A DNA stretch of 64,000 nt, from positions 62,001-126,000 of the forward strand of contig JAHYIO010000002.1 in assembly GCA_020543525.1 (NCBI GenBank), in the 5' to 3' direction. Below the pieces are notes generated by a model. It did no database searches. It was not told the origin of the DNA and saw only the letters and a list, made by a program, of their open reading frames with translations. This document shows, in pieces, positions 9,005 to 19,500 of the stretch. Every line of letters begins with the position of its first letter. Positions within the stretch are counted from its first letter, which is position 1. Both the position numbers and the translations under genes were made by a program. The stretch is from Coriolopsis trogii. Its lineage: Eukaryota; Basidiomycota; Agaricomycetes; Polyporales; Polyporaceae.

Positions 9005-10306
9005 ATGGCTTGCTCCACTGCTTACACTCGCCCTACCCCTTGTTCTCGTCCTCGTTACAGCAAGAACGAAGGATGGGAACAGCCCCTCGCTATCACTCGT
9101 CCTCCGAAGTTCATTCTCGACCACAAGCCGGTCTCTTACAACCACCTTCCCCATCATATCGTATCCCCGAACGAAGATGGAACTCTTGCCGACCGGATTG
9201 GCTGGGTCATTTTACATCCTGACCTAATAGGACATGTCGCGGCACGCCTCTACAAGTACTCGAACACCATGGGACTCGTCGCGACCTACCGACACATCGC
9301 TAGAGCCGCACCCTCCTACTCGTTCCTTGGCCAGTACATGAAGAAGGTCAGTGCTCCACAGTCGGAGAAGGAGAAAGCGGATAGGGTGGCTCAGGAGGCG
9401 TACCAAGCTGTCATCGACGCTGCTGAGCGTGTGATAAGCATGCTCGCCGTCCCAGAGATCGCCCGAGCCCTCTTAGACCTTCTTCCCCGGCGAAACCAAC
9501 ACCGTCCTCGAGAACAAGAGACACAGCCCCCCATACCACACCGTGTCGACGACTATCAGCAGACCGATGTTGACCGGATGGACGTCGAGATTGAGCAAGA
9601 CGGTAAGACTGTCGAGGTCGATGATTGGGAGATCCCTGTGACACCTTGGGATCCTATCACACCTGATGAGACGATGAGCTCTAGCTCGTCGACAACTTCC
9701 ACAGACCTCACAGTCCCAAACAACTCTTTTGTCAGCTCTCCACCGATGTCACTCCCGGAGCTCGAACACATTAGCCTTCTGAACCTCTACGACTTGAACA
9801 GCAACACTGCTCGGACATCCAGTATTGTAGCTCCAGCTCCGTCGCCATCACCTCCTCCACCACCATCCTCCACCACCAAGGAGAACAACGAGGACGACTC
9901 GCCCATTATAGCCCCAGGCCACCTTTTCTGTGGACTTTTGGGCAATTGACTCATCGTTGTCACTCGGGAGGGAGCTCTTATCGTCCCAAGACAGATGTTC
10001 ACACACTCCGACACTCATATCATGGCGCAGTATCATCTTCGATACTCCGAGGTGTCCGCGGATTGTGCGATCAAGGCCTCCATCATCATCGACGACCTCA
10101 CTGCTCACATCCGTAACCCCCACGCACACAAGGTCACCTCTCAAGATAGTGTGTGTATGACCTACCATGAAGGCCTACGGATGTCAAAGGAGGAACAGGA
10201 GCACTGGAAGGAGGTCAGCGACTTCACGGATGATGAGTTGTTGGAACAGCTCATTCTGGTGGTTACACCGGATGCGGTGAAGAGGGCTCGTAACGTCGCA
10301 GTCTAA
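9005..10306 (+). CDS. Extra sense ORF between integrase and 3' LTR, unknown function
   Basis: Starts at the ATG at 9005 and is open to a TGA at 9947-9949 (314 codons). After that stop the same frame is open again to 10306, including about 103 codons from 9995. The first part has a mixed alpha-helical-looking region (residues 1-165) and then a Ser/Thr/Pro/acidic low-complexity tail. The second part is compact and His/Asp-rich. There is no transmembrane segment or signal peptide, so it does not look like an envelope protein. No family is recognised. The TGA is either a mutation joining two halves of one protein or a genuine end. Confidence 0.55.
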
Positions 10307-10325
10307 GGTCGAGGACGACCTTCAT

Positions 10326-10336
10326 GGAAGGGGGAG
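10326..10336 (+). promoter_or_regulatory. Polypurine tract
   Basis: GGAAGGGGGAG lies four bases before the 3' LTR. It is the expected RNase H-resistant primer for plus-strand DNA synthesis. Confidence 0.7.
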
Positions 10337-10340
10337 CTGA

Positions 10341-10779
10341 TGTTACGGTGCGCATTTTTCGTCATGATCATCATGGACATTTTGTATTACTTCGTTCGCT
10401 TTCGCTACTATTACGGAGTCTGCTTCATGCACAGTCCGCAGTAGCACAGTCTACCGTTACTCAGCTGCACAGTCGCATAGTCCGTAGTTGCACAGTTCGC
10501 AGTTACACAGTAGCACAGTCCGTAGTAGTAGTGCACAGTCGTGGCTGCGCATTGCACAGTTTTCTGGCATGTATATAAGGGACGACACCTCAGAGTGCTC
10601 CTCAGCTTTCAGTCTCCTTTGCGTATAACAAACTCTTCTGTTTGTTATCTCGCTTCCACCCGATCTTACTGGTGTTCTCCTTCGACAAGGCGAACCGGAC
10701 TAGTAAGAGCTTAGCAAGCCGCTAAGCAGTCAATCCTTTAAGGCTCTTCAGTTTAAAGGTCGCGCTCGAAAGTGTAACA
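10341..10779 (+). repeat. 3' LTR
   Basis: 439 bp, TGTTACGG...GTAACA, with the TATA box and self-priming complement retained. It carries about 19 transition differences from the 5' LTR. Its right end abuts, without target-site duplication, position 10780 inside the pol gene of the inverted truncated copy. Confidence 0.95.
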
Positions 10780-11063
10780 ATGGTTCCCATCTTATTGACG
10801 CTGTCATCCGCGTTTCGGAAAGTCAGAGCTTTTGGTAGTCTGACTGTCGGTAGATTGTATTTGTCGACAATCTTCCGGTTGACGATAACAGCATCGGCAC
10901 CCGTATCGATGAGCTCTTTGACCTCGATGGCTTTTTTCCCGACCTGCATGTAACCGGGTATAAGCAGAGCATGACGTCTCCACTGTGTATTGGTTACGAT
11001 GGTTACATGCAAGTCTGTAGGCAAGACAGGCGTCGAGTCTGCTTGCCTATCTAAAAATCCGAG
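10780..11063 (-). pseudogene. pol: Pol fragment (protease N-terminal part), truncated
   Basis: Matches the start of pol in the full copy, including the DTGAD aspartic protease motif. It ends abruptly at the junction with the 3' LTR of the other copy, and the reading frame then runs out of homology into LTR sequence. It cannot encode a complete protease. Confidence 0.85.
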
Positions 11064-12664
11064 TCAAAGTCCGTGGCTCTGAGTGTGCTAACCTGTAGCT
11101 GTTCTTCATCCTCCTCCTCGCTTGAATCTTCTTTGTCGTCCTCCTCCTCGTTAGAAATCTGTCGAACCTTTCGGTTGACAGGTTTCCCTGAGTTCTTTGG
11201 TTTGGATGGACAATTCTTAGCGATATGTCCCGGTTTCCGGCACCGGAAACATAACTCCTTGTTCTGTAACTCCTGTTGCTCTTTGACAGAGAGTTTGTTA
11301 ATGTCGAGAGACTCTTCTTCTTTGACATTAACTGCCTGTACGCTCTTCTTCGACTTTGAAACCTTAGCTTTCTGGCCCTTCCGGTTGGCTAAGATTTTCT
11401 CGGTGAGTTGGTAGTTGTGGTCCAACTCCTTCATTCTAGTCATCCACTCCATAATGTTCGTAGGAGCTGGGTATGATATAGAAATCTTCCTCAGCAGATA
11501 TTCAGGGAGTGCTTGTCTGTACAATGCAAGTTGCACTGTTGGATCCCGAATATTGCCTTTGAGGGCCAGGTCCATAAACCGAGCATTGAACTCATTGACT
11601 GAGGTATAGTCTCTGAGTTGAATGGTGGTTAACTGGACCATGGAGTCATCCACTTCGTCTACCGGTGCAAAGGCATGTAGGAAGTCTTGTTTGAATACAG
11701 CCCAGGTGTCGAATCCTCTGGGAACGCCAGGCTGTACTTCCTCTTCTGCCCTCTGAATGATTGCGTCCTTCCAGAAGTTAATGTTATCTCCTTCCATGAA
11801 GGACAGAGCTGTTGCAACCTTCGTGTAGTCGTACACGAAGTCATGAGGTCTGGCGGTGAAGAGCAGGAAAAGTTGGTTGAGAAAGGACCGAGTTTTGCTT
11901 CGGTCTCCATTAAAGACTTCCGGGTCTTTAATCTTTCCCTTTCCTGGTCCTGGTGCGGCGGCTCCTTGGTTAGGTTGTGGATTCCCTGTTGGTGGGTTTC
12001 CTCCTGGTGGATTTCCTCTGGGTGGGTTTCCTCCCGGTGGTCCTGCTCCTGGCGGACCCCCTCCCCCTCCCGGTTGTCCTCCACCACTTCCTGGTGATCC
12101 TGGTGCTCCGCCTCCAGGTAAGTTCGGCCTAGGAATCTGTTGCGCTCCTACACCTCCTCTTCCGCTACTACCTCCTCCACCTGTCGGTTGTACGACTCCT
12201 TCCGTTGTAGCTGTTGCCACGGGTGCATTTCCGCCTGCTGCTGTATATCCTGCCGAGGATATTGACTGTGATGGAAATGCATATCCGTATGCCACTGAAA
12301 TGGAGGCTCCGGTCGATATGGTGGCTGTACCCGACATCTCTGGTGGTTCTGATATATGTATCCGCTCGGTTTCTTCTTCTTCTGAAGAGTCCGATGATAC
12401 AGCTTGTTCTGGTTCTGGTTCTGGTTCTTCAGAGGGTTCTCTGTGTTGAACAACCTCTGGTTCTGGTTCTGGTTCTGGGTCTCGCTGTGGCTCTAGCTCC
12501 GGTTCTGTTCTTGATAACGGAGTCAAAGGGGTGGTTGGTGTGCATGGACTTTGGAATGTTCCTGATAGGACTCGTGGACTAGAGGTTGAAAGTAACTGTC
12601 CCGCTGGTATGGGGTTGTCCTGGAGCGGGACTAACTTTCCGTGAGACCTTTTGATCTTGTCTTC
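11051..12664 (-). CDS. gag: Gag polyprotein of the truncated copy
   Basis: Mirror of 3669-5282, with a 491-residue segment identical to the intact copy and the same CCHC knuckle, low-complexity regions and TAG end. As the only complete protein of a truncated element it could act only in trans. Confidence 0.8.
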   Translation of the reverse strand, partial: EDKIKRSHGKLVPLQDNPIPAGQLLSTSSPRVLSGTFQSPCTPTTPLTPLSRTEPELEPQRDPEPEPEPEVVQHREPSEEPEPEPEQAVSSDSSEEEETERIHISEPPEMSGTATISTGASISVAYGYAFPSQSISSAGYTAAGGNAPVATATTEGVVQPTGGGGSSGRGGVGAQQIPRPNLPGGGAPGSPGSGGGQPGGGGGPPGAGPPGGNPPRGNPPGGNPPTGNPQPNQGAAAPGPGKGKIKDPEVFNGDRSKTRSFLNQLFLLFTARPHDFVYDYTKVATALSFMEGDNINFWKDAIIQRAEEEVQPGVPRGFDTWAVFKQDFLHAFAPVDEVDDSMVQLTTIQLRDYTSVNEFNARFMDLALKGNIRDPTVQLALYRQALPEYLLRKISISYPAPTNIMEWMTRMKELDHNYQLTEKILANRKGQKAKVSKSKKSVQAVNVKEEESLDINKLSVKEQQELQNKELCFRCRKPGHIAKNCPSKPKNSGKPVNRKVRQISNEEEDDKEDSSEEEDEEQLQVSTLRATDFDSDF

Positions 12665-12865
12665 CTAGGTCTTCTGAGTTTGTTCGAGTCCACTTGGAAC
12701 TACAATGTCTGACGGTACGGTTGTAGTGTTATACCGAACTGGACACCGAGCATGTGTACACGTTGTCCACCTTTGACTTACTTCTCGATAGTGTTTGTCC
12801 CGGACGTAGTCTGGATCGAACAGATGATATTTCCCTTCACAAGTGTATGTGCGTGGAATGCTCAT
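12665..12865 (-). CDS. Short element ORF of the truncated copy
   Basis: Mirror of 3468-3668: ATG overlapping the upstream stop (ATGA) and ending in TAG followed by GAAGAC. No recognised domain. Confidence 0.4.
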   Translation of the reverse strand: MSIPRTYTCEGKYHLFDPDYVRDKHYREVSQRWTTCTHARCPVRYNTTTVPSDIVVPSGLEQTQKT

Positions 12866-13149
12866 ACATGTTGTGCTTGCTGAAGGAACTTCTGGTGTAG
12901 TGTCTTGGCTCGAAGATAGCTACGAAGTTTTGCGATATCTTGTTCGAGGTCTGGGTTCACGAGATTTTCCAGATTGATAATCTTGGCTTGAAGGAAATCA
13001 ATCTGATGACTGAGATATTCCGCAAAGTTTCTAATCCTTAGTGAGGATTGGACAACTTCTCTTGGAATAAACTCGAGGGTCTGTAAGACTTGAGAGGTAT
13101 ACTGCTGCGCTTGTTCGAGAGTCAAGTGGTATTCTCGGGTAAAGTCTTC
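12862..13149 (-). CDS. Element 5' ORF, second part, truncated copy
   Basis: Mirror of 3184-3471 with the same Glu/Gln/Leu-rich helical segment. It is in phase with the upstream ORF through a TAG stop. Confidence 0.4.
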   Translation of the reverse strand, partial: EDFTREYHLTLEQAQQYTSQVLQTLEFIPREVVQSSLRIRNFAEYLSHQIDFLQAKIINLENLVNPDLEQDIAKLRSYLRAKTLHQKFLQQAQHV

Positions 13150-13686
13150 CTATCTTAACACTTCGAGGTTATCTGCTATAACCCGAAGTGTGTCGACCGC
13201 GTGTACTGGGACCTGTGTCCTTCTGTAGAATATTCCTGTCGTCGAGGATCTTTCTACGCTTGTCTCTGGGTTGTCCGAATCAACATCGCTTGATTCTGGA
13301 CTCGGTTCTGCTGGGATGAGTACGCCTCCGGCTACTCCTTGTTCTGTGCTAGTGGCTACCGAGCTTTGGTACTCTTGCCACTCTGGGGTTCTTTGAAACG
13401 CCACCTCTTCCCGTGCTACTAGAGTACTCGGACTCGAGTAAGCTGAAGAGTTGTGTTCGACGAACGGGATAAGGGATGAAAGGGTTCTTCCGGGGTACGG
13501 AGTGTGTGGACGTACAATAGGAGGGTTCGATATCTCTGAAGCCTCCAATGTACGGATCCATGGTAGTATCGGTAGAGGTTTCCCTCTGTTCGTCGCCTGT
13601 CCTGGTGCGTTTCCTGGTCTTCTGAGGAGAGGATGGTCTATCCTTACTTCCTCCGTCTTGGCCTTCCTCATCTTTCTATGGGCCAT
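13150..13686 (-). CDS. Element 5' ORF, first part, truncated copy
   Basis: Mirror of 2647-3183, with a Met in place of Thr near residue 6. Same length and same TAG stop. Unknown function. Confidence 0.45.
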   Translation of the reverse strand: MAHRKMRKAKTEEVRIDHPLLRRPGNAPGQATNRGKPLPILPWIRTLEASEISNPPIVRPHTPYPGRTLSSLIPFVEHNSSAYSSPSTLVAREEVAFQRTPEWQEYQSSVATSTEQGVAGGVLIPAEPSPESSDVDSDNPETSVERSSTTGIFYRRTQVPVHAVDTLRVIADNLEVLR

Positions 13687-13738
13687 CGATGGGGTTCTCT
13701 GCACCTGGATAGGTGGAGAGTTAAAGCTTTCAGTCTAA

Positions 13739-14177
13739 TGTTACGCTTTCGAGCACAACCTTTAAACTGAAGAGCCTTAAAGGATCGACTGCTTAGCAGC
13801 TTGCTAAGCTCTTACTAGTCCGGTTCGCCTTGTCGAAGGAGAACACCAGTAAGATCAGGTGGAAGCGAGATAACAAACAGAAGAGTTTGTTATACGCAAA
13901 GGAGACTGAAAGCTGAGGAGCACTCTGAGGTGTCGTCCCTTATATACATGCTAGAGAACTGTGCAATGCGCAGCCACGACTGTGCACTACTACTACGGAC
14001 TGTGCTACTGTGTAACTGCGAACTGTGCAACTACGGACTATGCGACTGTGCAGCTGAGTAACGGTAGACTGTGCTACTGCGGACTGTGCATGAAGCAGAC
14101 TCTGTAATGGTAGCAAAAGCGAACGGAGTAATACGAAATGTCCATGATGATCATGACGAGAAATGCGCACCGTAACA
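13739..14177 (-). repeat. 5' LTR of the truncated inverted copy
   Basis: 439 bp on the minus strand. It agrees with the left 5' LTR at both ends but carries 3'-LTR alleles at seven consecutive variant sites in the middle. It is flanked outside by the same sequence as the left 5' LTR (CTAGT before the LTR in element orientation). Confidence 0.93.
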
Positions 14178-16332
14178 ACTAGGTCAGTAAATCTGTGGAT
14201 ATATAGCTCTAATAAAATGGTCTGTATCACCTCTATATCATGAAGTATATGTATAGCAATCAATGAGACAGTGATATGCCCTGATACTACTCCACAATGT
14301 TGGTGTGTGGTATACGTAACAGTGGTGGAAAACTGATATTTTAACCCTAAATTAGGGTTGTAAACTCCTACCCTAGGGTCTATTCTCAACCCAGGGACCC
14401 TCAGAATCTCTCATAACCCTAAGAATTAGCTTGTCAATGATTTTGTCAGCACCTTCTAGATGCATGGGCAAGCATAGATGAGAGGTTTGCTCCATGGAAA
14501 CATGACATATGGCCACACAAAGGGTACCCTTGGGTTTCCCTACATTCAGGCTACACGATTGACCTCTTGTCAACAGGAATCCGAGCAGCAGTTAAGCCAC
14601 AAACAGCTTGTCAATGATCTTGATGACTGTAACCTAATATTCATTAACAAGCATTGACAAGGCCATTTCTCCGCAGAAATGTTGTGACCCAAAGAGTATC
14701 AATAGATTTTGCTGCATTCTGGCTACATAACAGACCCCTTGTCAATGGGTCTAGGTCAAGTCTATAATCATTCATAAGTAAAGTGTAATTGAAATCATAT
14801 TAAAGAGAGATACATGAGGAGGAGGTGTGGCCAACAACGGTCGGTTATCGAGAGAGAATGATGGAAGGAGGCAAAATTCCGTCGGGCGGCGTCTAATCTA
14901 CCATAACGAGCGATGTGGCTCAGCCGCCACATTGTTTGGCTTGATGGCAGTCTCAGGACGTGGCAGGAGTTTCAGAGATTCCCCGAGACTGGCTGGGATG
15001 CAGCGGGTCAGATAGTTTGGAAGAGAGACAGACGGCAGACGGGCAGAGAGACCGAGACATTAGAATTTTCCACAAGTTCTGAGGTGTCTGGAGGGTCTGA
15101 GTCAGACGTTTCAGACCCCTCCAGACGACCTCCAGACAGCCTCAGATAGCTTCCGACTTCAGAGCTCAGACAGTATTTTTGGGATCTCAGACTTTGCATG
15201 AATCTTCTGGCAGGCTCCCCTATGTTGCGAGAGGGACAAAGTGGACATTTTTCCCACCATGCGCCAGTTTATGCGCCGCCGTCCACACCCCGATGGGATC
15301 GGGATCTGATCAGATATGCATGCACGATGCCTTCAACGATGAGCAGCTTAATTTTGCTGTATCTCTCTCAGAATTTGCCCTCTGCGCGTGTGGTGAGCAT
15401 GGTTGAATAGGTGTGCTCACCCTTTATCCATCCCTATATCTGCAGGCTTGATTCGAGAGGTGGTGCGGAAACAATGTGCAATATACATTAGGAAACAGTG
15501 CCCGCTCCGGAAGGAGACGGATCTCCTTTTGATCCGAAGAGAGATTGACATTTCTGATGGCCCCATCAGGGAGGGTCGAACTCCTACAGGAGTATAATCT
15601 CCTGCAGGAGCTCGTTGGAGACAAACATCCTGCAGGAGAGTTATATCTCTGTACTACTCTTTGCAAATAGCCAGAGACCAGCTGCCATGTACATAGTAGA
15701 GTACACACTGGTGCCCCTGTGGTCGGCAGTAAGCTGTTGGAACATCACCATTTGAATAGTTTGCCATCCCACAGGCAGAGTATGATGTTGACTGCTGCTC
15801 AAGGCTGGAGGGCTGGACAGGTATGTTGAGAGCTCTGTCTGCAGACACTGAGTAGTACAATTTGCATGGTCACAATGATGCATTGGTGACTGATTCCTTG
15901 TTACTTTTGTGGACAGACTCTAGTCATCTATGTGCCATGATCTAGCCTTCAAAAGACATCACAGAGTTCGCATTCCTATGACAGTTGATTACATCACAGG
16001 AGAATCCCATCTCCTGCAGGATCCACCTATCTCCTGTCGAGGACTTGGCAGGAGATGCAAAATCAAGATAGATCGCAAATCTCCGGAGCTCCTCCGGCTC
16101 CGTCAGGAGCCTGATGGAGCCAAAAGAGATATTCGCATTTCCTGATGTACTCTCGCCCGGAGGCCCAGACGCCGAAAACAGGCACGCCTCCAGACTTCAG
16201 ACAAAGGGGAGAATACTAATGGAGAGAGAGGGCAGGGGGCCCGAGACTTGTGTTGATTCCACGAGGGGCGCGAACCGGCGCGTACAGGGCTATATACGAG
16301 AGGGCTATCGATGGTGGCGGCCACGAGCGGGG
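14178..16332. other. Flank of the truncated copy, no gene recognised
   Basis: Mirror of 1-2155. It contains only short open frames; no conserved domain or splice pattern is visible. Confidence 0.6.
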
Positions 16333-16558
16333 TAAACAGGTACAAAGGGAGTCGAGGGGCGTCCGTGCGCGACGTCGCGGTCTACAGAAAAGATAAGTAC
16401 ATCACGGGACCGTGTCTACGAGTGACCATGAGGCATCGCGTAACGGCGGGGCCGTTACATGCTAACGACTTGAAAACAACTACATGTATCCAGTCGGGGA
16501 TATGGTGTACGAATCACCCAGACTACAAGTGTGAAACTACAAGTGTTTAAGAATCAGA

Positions 16559-19500
16559 CTACTCCGCCTCAGCTCCTTCATCTCCCCTGTCGTCGCCTTG
16601 GATATCAATTCCAACGTATAGACCGCCGCGGTCGTCATCTTCCATGGCTGTCGGCTCCTCCGTGTACAACTTGTCGCTTTTGAGCCAGTGCCAGCTCGCG
16701 TGCCCGTGAGCAAAGAAGGGCTTCTGATTCCGCACCAAACCCAGTGAGTCGGGATCCTGACGCGGGTGCTCCCCAAGGAGGTCACCGGCACGGATGATCT
16801 GCTTGTATATCGGCCGCTCCTGCTCCTCTATGACCCTGTACACCGAGGGCGAGCACCCGTAAACGTACATGCTGTACCGTGGGTGGACAGTTTTCTTGTT
16901 GCGCTTCGAGCGGCGTACCGGTGCCTCGCCAGTTCGAACCGTCGAAGGCGAAGGCGGGGTATCCGGGCGTGACGTGCCCTCGCCCGCTGGTGTCGACTTG
17001 GCTATCTTCGCCTCACGCTTCTTGGCCGTCTTCGACTGCGGGTTCGTAACCGTCTGTGCTAGCGGCGGCGGAGCGTTCCTCACGCCCACTTCCATGATCA
17101 TGGTGATGTACGGCCGACGTGTCTGCCCATCCGCCGGTTCCTCGCCACGCGAGAAGAACCGGATGTCCTTTTCGTCGATGGCGTATGCAGACATAGAGCC
17201 CGCCTTCTCTCGGAGCTTGAACTGGACCAAGATGGCTGACATGTTTCCCGGCTCGAGCGTGGCGTGGCTATCAAGCAGGATGGGGATGAGGACGTCAACA
17301 CGCGGGCCATTGTTCCGGCAGATGACACCCATGTGTCGGATGAAGCATCCAGCAGCGCTATCCTCCGACAACGACGAGTCGTCTGCCCACTTCGCAAAGT
17401 GCGTGAAGTTTAGGACGGCGCCCTTGAAGACGTCGCGGAGCCTCTTTCCGTTAGGCTCATTATCCGGTTCGCTGTTCAAGACGAGTTCGGCAGCTTCGTC
17501 TCGGAAGAGCGCTCTGAAGAAAGCCTCGACGGATATGGGATTACTGAAGTGCGTCTCCCCCAGTTCCCCTTGGTGAGACGTTACCGCCGCACGATCGTGG
17601 GCTAAGGTGAGCAGTAGACGCCCCACCGCCTCGCCTATCTCGCCGCGCGCAAGGAGGTCATGTTCAAGATTGTGCTGCAGTATGACAACCGCGGGGTCGC
17701 TAAACATAATCGGAGTGCGCTGCTCCCCTGGTTCTCCGGTCGCATTGCCTTGCTCGAGTCGGCGCCATGTAGCGAGCTGGCGCGCAGCAGCTTCCGCGAG
17801 AATAGGCTCCGACGAGTAGCCTGACCGAAGGTATTCGCGATCACGAGGGATAGAGTAGACTGTGCGCATGTGGCTCGCTACGAGTTCCATCTCCCGCTCG
17901 TGCGCGGACCGACGGCTGGCCTCGTAGGACAGCATGATCCGGGCATCGAGAACGGCGCTCTGAGCAGGCTCTTGATAGTGTTCCCGTCGTTCAGTCAACA
18001 ACCTCATCGAAAGGAGCTTCGAGCGGGCAAAGTCGATCAACCTCTCGCGTACGTTGACGGGCACAGAGGCAGAAGCCATTGTGACGTCTTCGCTCGTGCT
18101 TGCATGTGTTTGGTAACGCGGTAGCATCGACTTCCAGCTGGAATTAGATGAGCACACATTCGAACCCAGAGATGACAATCACACTCACAGAGGTCGTCCA
18201 AACTGCGCCATGAACTCCACCTTGCTAACGCTGCCAGCGCGGAGGGACGACGGTTTGAGCTTGCTTGTGCCAAAACAGTCGAAAGGCGTCTCCGTGATGG
18301 GGGCATGCATGTAATCGAGAAGGTCACGGTATCGTGCGGAGCGAGCGTAGGAAGAGGATGGCGTCAGGTATTCGAGTTTCAACTGAGTCGATAGCAGCAC
18401 GGTGAACGCACCCTGGTGTTGGAAAGTATCCAGTGTTTGTACGAGGACATCAAGGGACAGTTTCCCGACAAGCCCAAGAGAGGTCGTTGCCAGTACATGT
18501 GCCTCATCAAAGTAGATGAGCACGGAGAGAGATCCAATCATGTCGGGGTTGTCGACCGTAGAGCCTGAAGCGGGTTCCGGGACAGTGGCATTGACGCGGT
18601 TGGAACACTCGCAGACGAGAGACACGAGAACCCTCAACGCTTTCTTCGTGTCTTCAGCGATACGCTCGTGATCGTGCACGTGATCTTGATTTTCCCTCCC
18701 TGCGAACTGCGCTACGAATGTATCCTGAGCAGTGGAGCAGTGATGGGTCAATGAACGAGAAGATGCGCTATGAGCCTATTCACGCACCGCTTGCTGTGCG
18801 ATACGAGCGTACAGCGCATTCCGATTAGTCTTGCTGTCGAGATGCTCGTGCCAGCGTAGCGGGAAATTGTCCGTGTTCGGAAGATGGCCTTGAGATATGC
18901 GCCGGACTTCTGCTGCAGTCTCCAAGAATACGGCTTGGAAGAAACAGAGATATCTGGAAGAGAGCCGCGTTTCGTCCAAGTTCCCTTGGCCCATTGTAAC
19001 GAGCAAATCTCGTATACGGCTATCAGGTAGAGGCCATGCGCCATCTGAATGGAATGATCTGAGGACATCGATGATATGCTGACGGCAAAAACACTCACCC
19101 CGCGTGTCTTCCTCCTTCCGAATATTGAACGGAATGGTGAATACGTCTTTGGCGGCCTCATCAATCATTCTGGATTTGCCGGAACCCGAGCTTTGTATGA
19201 TGGAGGTATAGCTCATGTACGTGCGATCGTTCGCAGATACCACGGGGTTGCTCACGGAGGCGAGGTACATTCGTCGAAGATTGGCGGCGAGAATGGCGTG
19301 AGCGTTGCCAGTGAATGGGACCTTCCAGGCTTTCTCCATCACATCTGGCAGCAACTTGAGTACCCTGGCCATGATCCGACTAACCGGTCATGTACAAAGG
19401 GCGAAACGTACCTCGCGAGGGGTGTGGGGCAGGTTGGCTCTGGGCTTGGTTTTTGTGGGAAGACGCCAAGAGAAGACCTATAAACAAGTTAGACTGGCGG

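Larger units (their letters stand above)
2156..10779 (+). mobile_element. Full-length Ty3/Gypsy LTR retrotransposon (chromovirus type)
   Basis: An 8.6-kb element bounded by two 439-bp LTRs that begin TGTTACGG and end GTAACA. Order inside: self-complementary primer binding site, two-part 5' ORF region, gag with a CCHC zinc knuckle, protease, reverse transcriptase, RNase H, integrase, chromodomain, a further sense ORF of unknown function, a purine-rich tract and the 3' LTR. Integrase lies after RNase H, which defines Ty3/Gypsy, and the C-terminal chromodomain places it with the chromoviruses. Pol carries three in-frame stops, so this copy should not be autonomous. The sequences just outside the LTRs (CTAGT on the left, ATGGT on the right) are not a target-site duplication. 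Confidence 0.95.
10780..14177 (-). mobile_element. Truncated inverted copy of the same Ty3/Gypsy element
   Basis: Read on the minus strand it runs from its 5' LTR (14177-13739) through the primer binding site (13736-13725), 5' ORFs and gag into the first part of pol. It is cut at 10780, equivalent to position 5553 of the full copy. The rest of pol and its 3' LTR are missing. It shares every ORF stop of the intact copy upstream of the break. Confidence 0.93.
10780..16332 (-). repeat. Right arm of the giant inverted repeat
   Basis: Inverted near-identical copy of 1-5553. It ends at 16332, which pairs with base 1 of the window, so whether 16332 is a true end of homology cannot be decided here. 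The flank portion (14178-16332) carries the same hairpin, GACAAG repeats and CTCCTGCAGGAG motifs as the left flank. Confidence 0.95.

Noticed and set aside
10780..16332. Autointegration of retroelement cDNA as the origin of the inverted arm
   Set aside because: The inverted arm includes 2.15 kb of non-element flank, which is absent from element cDNA.
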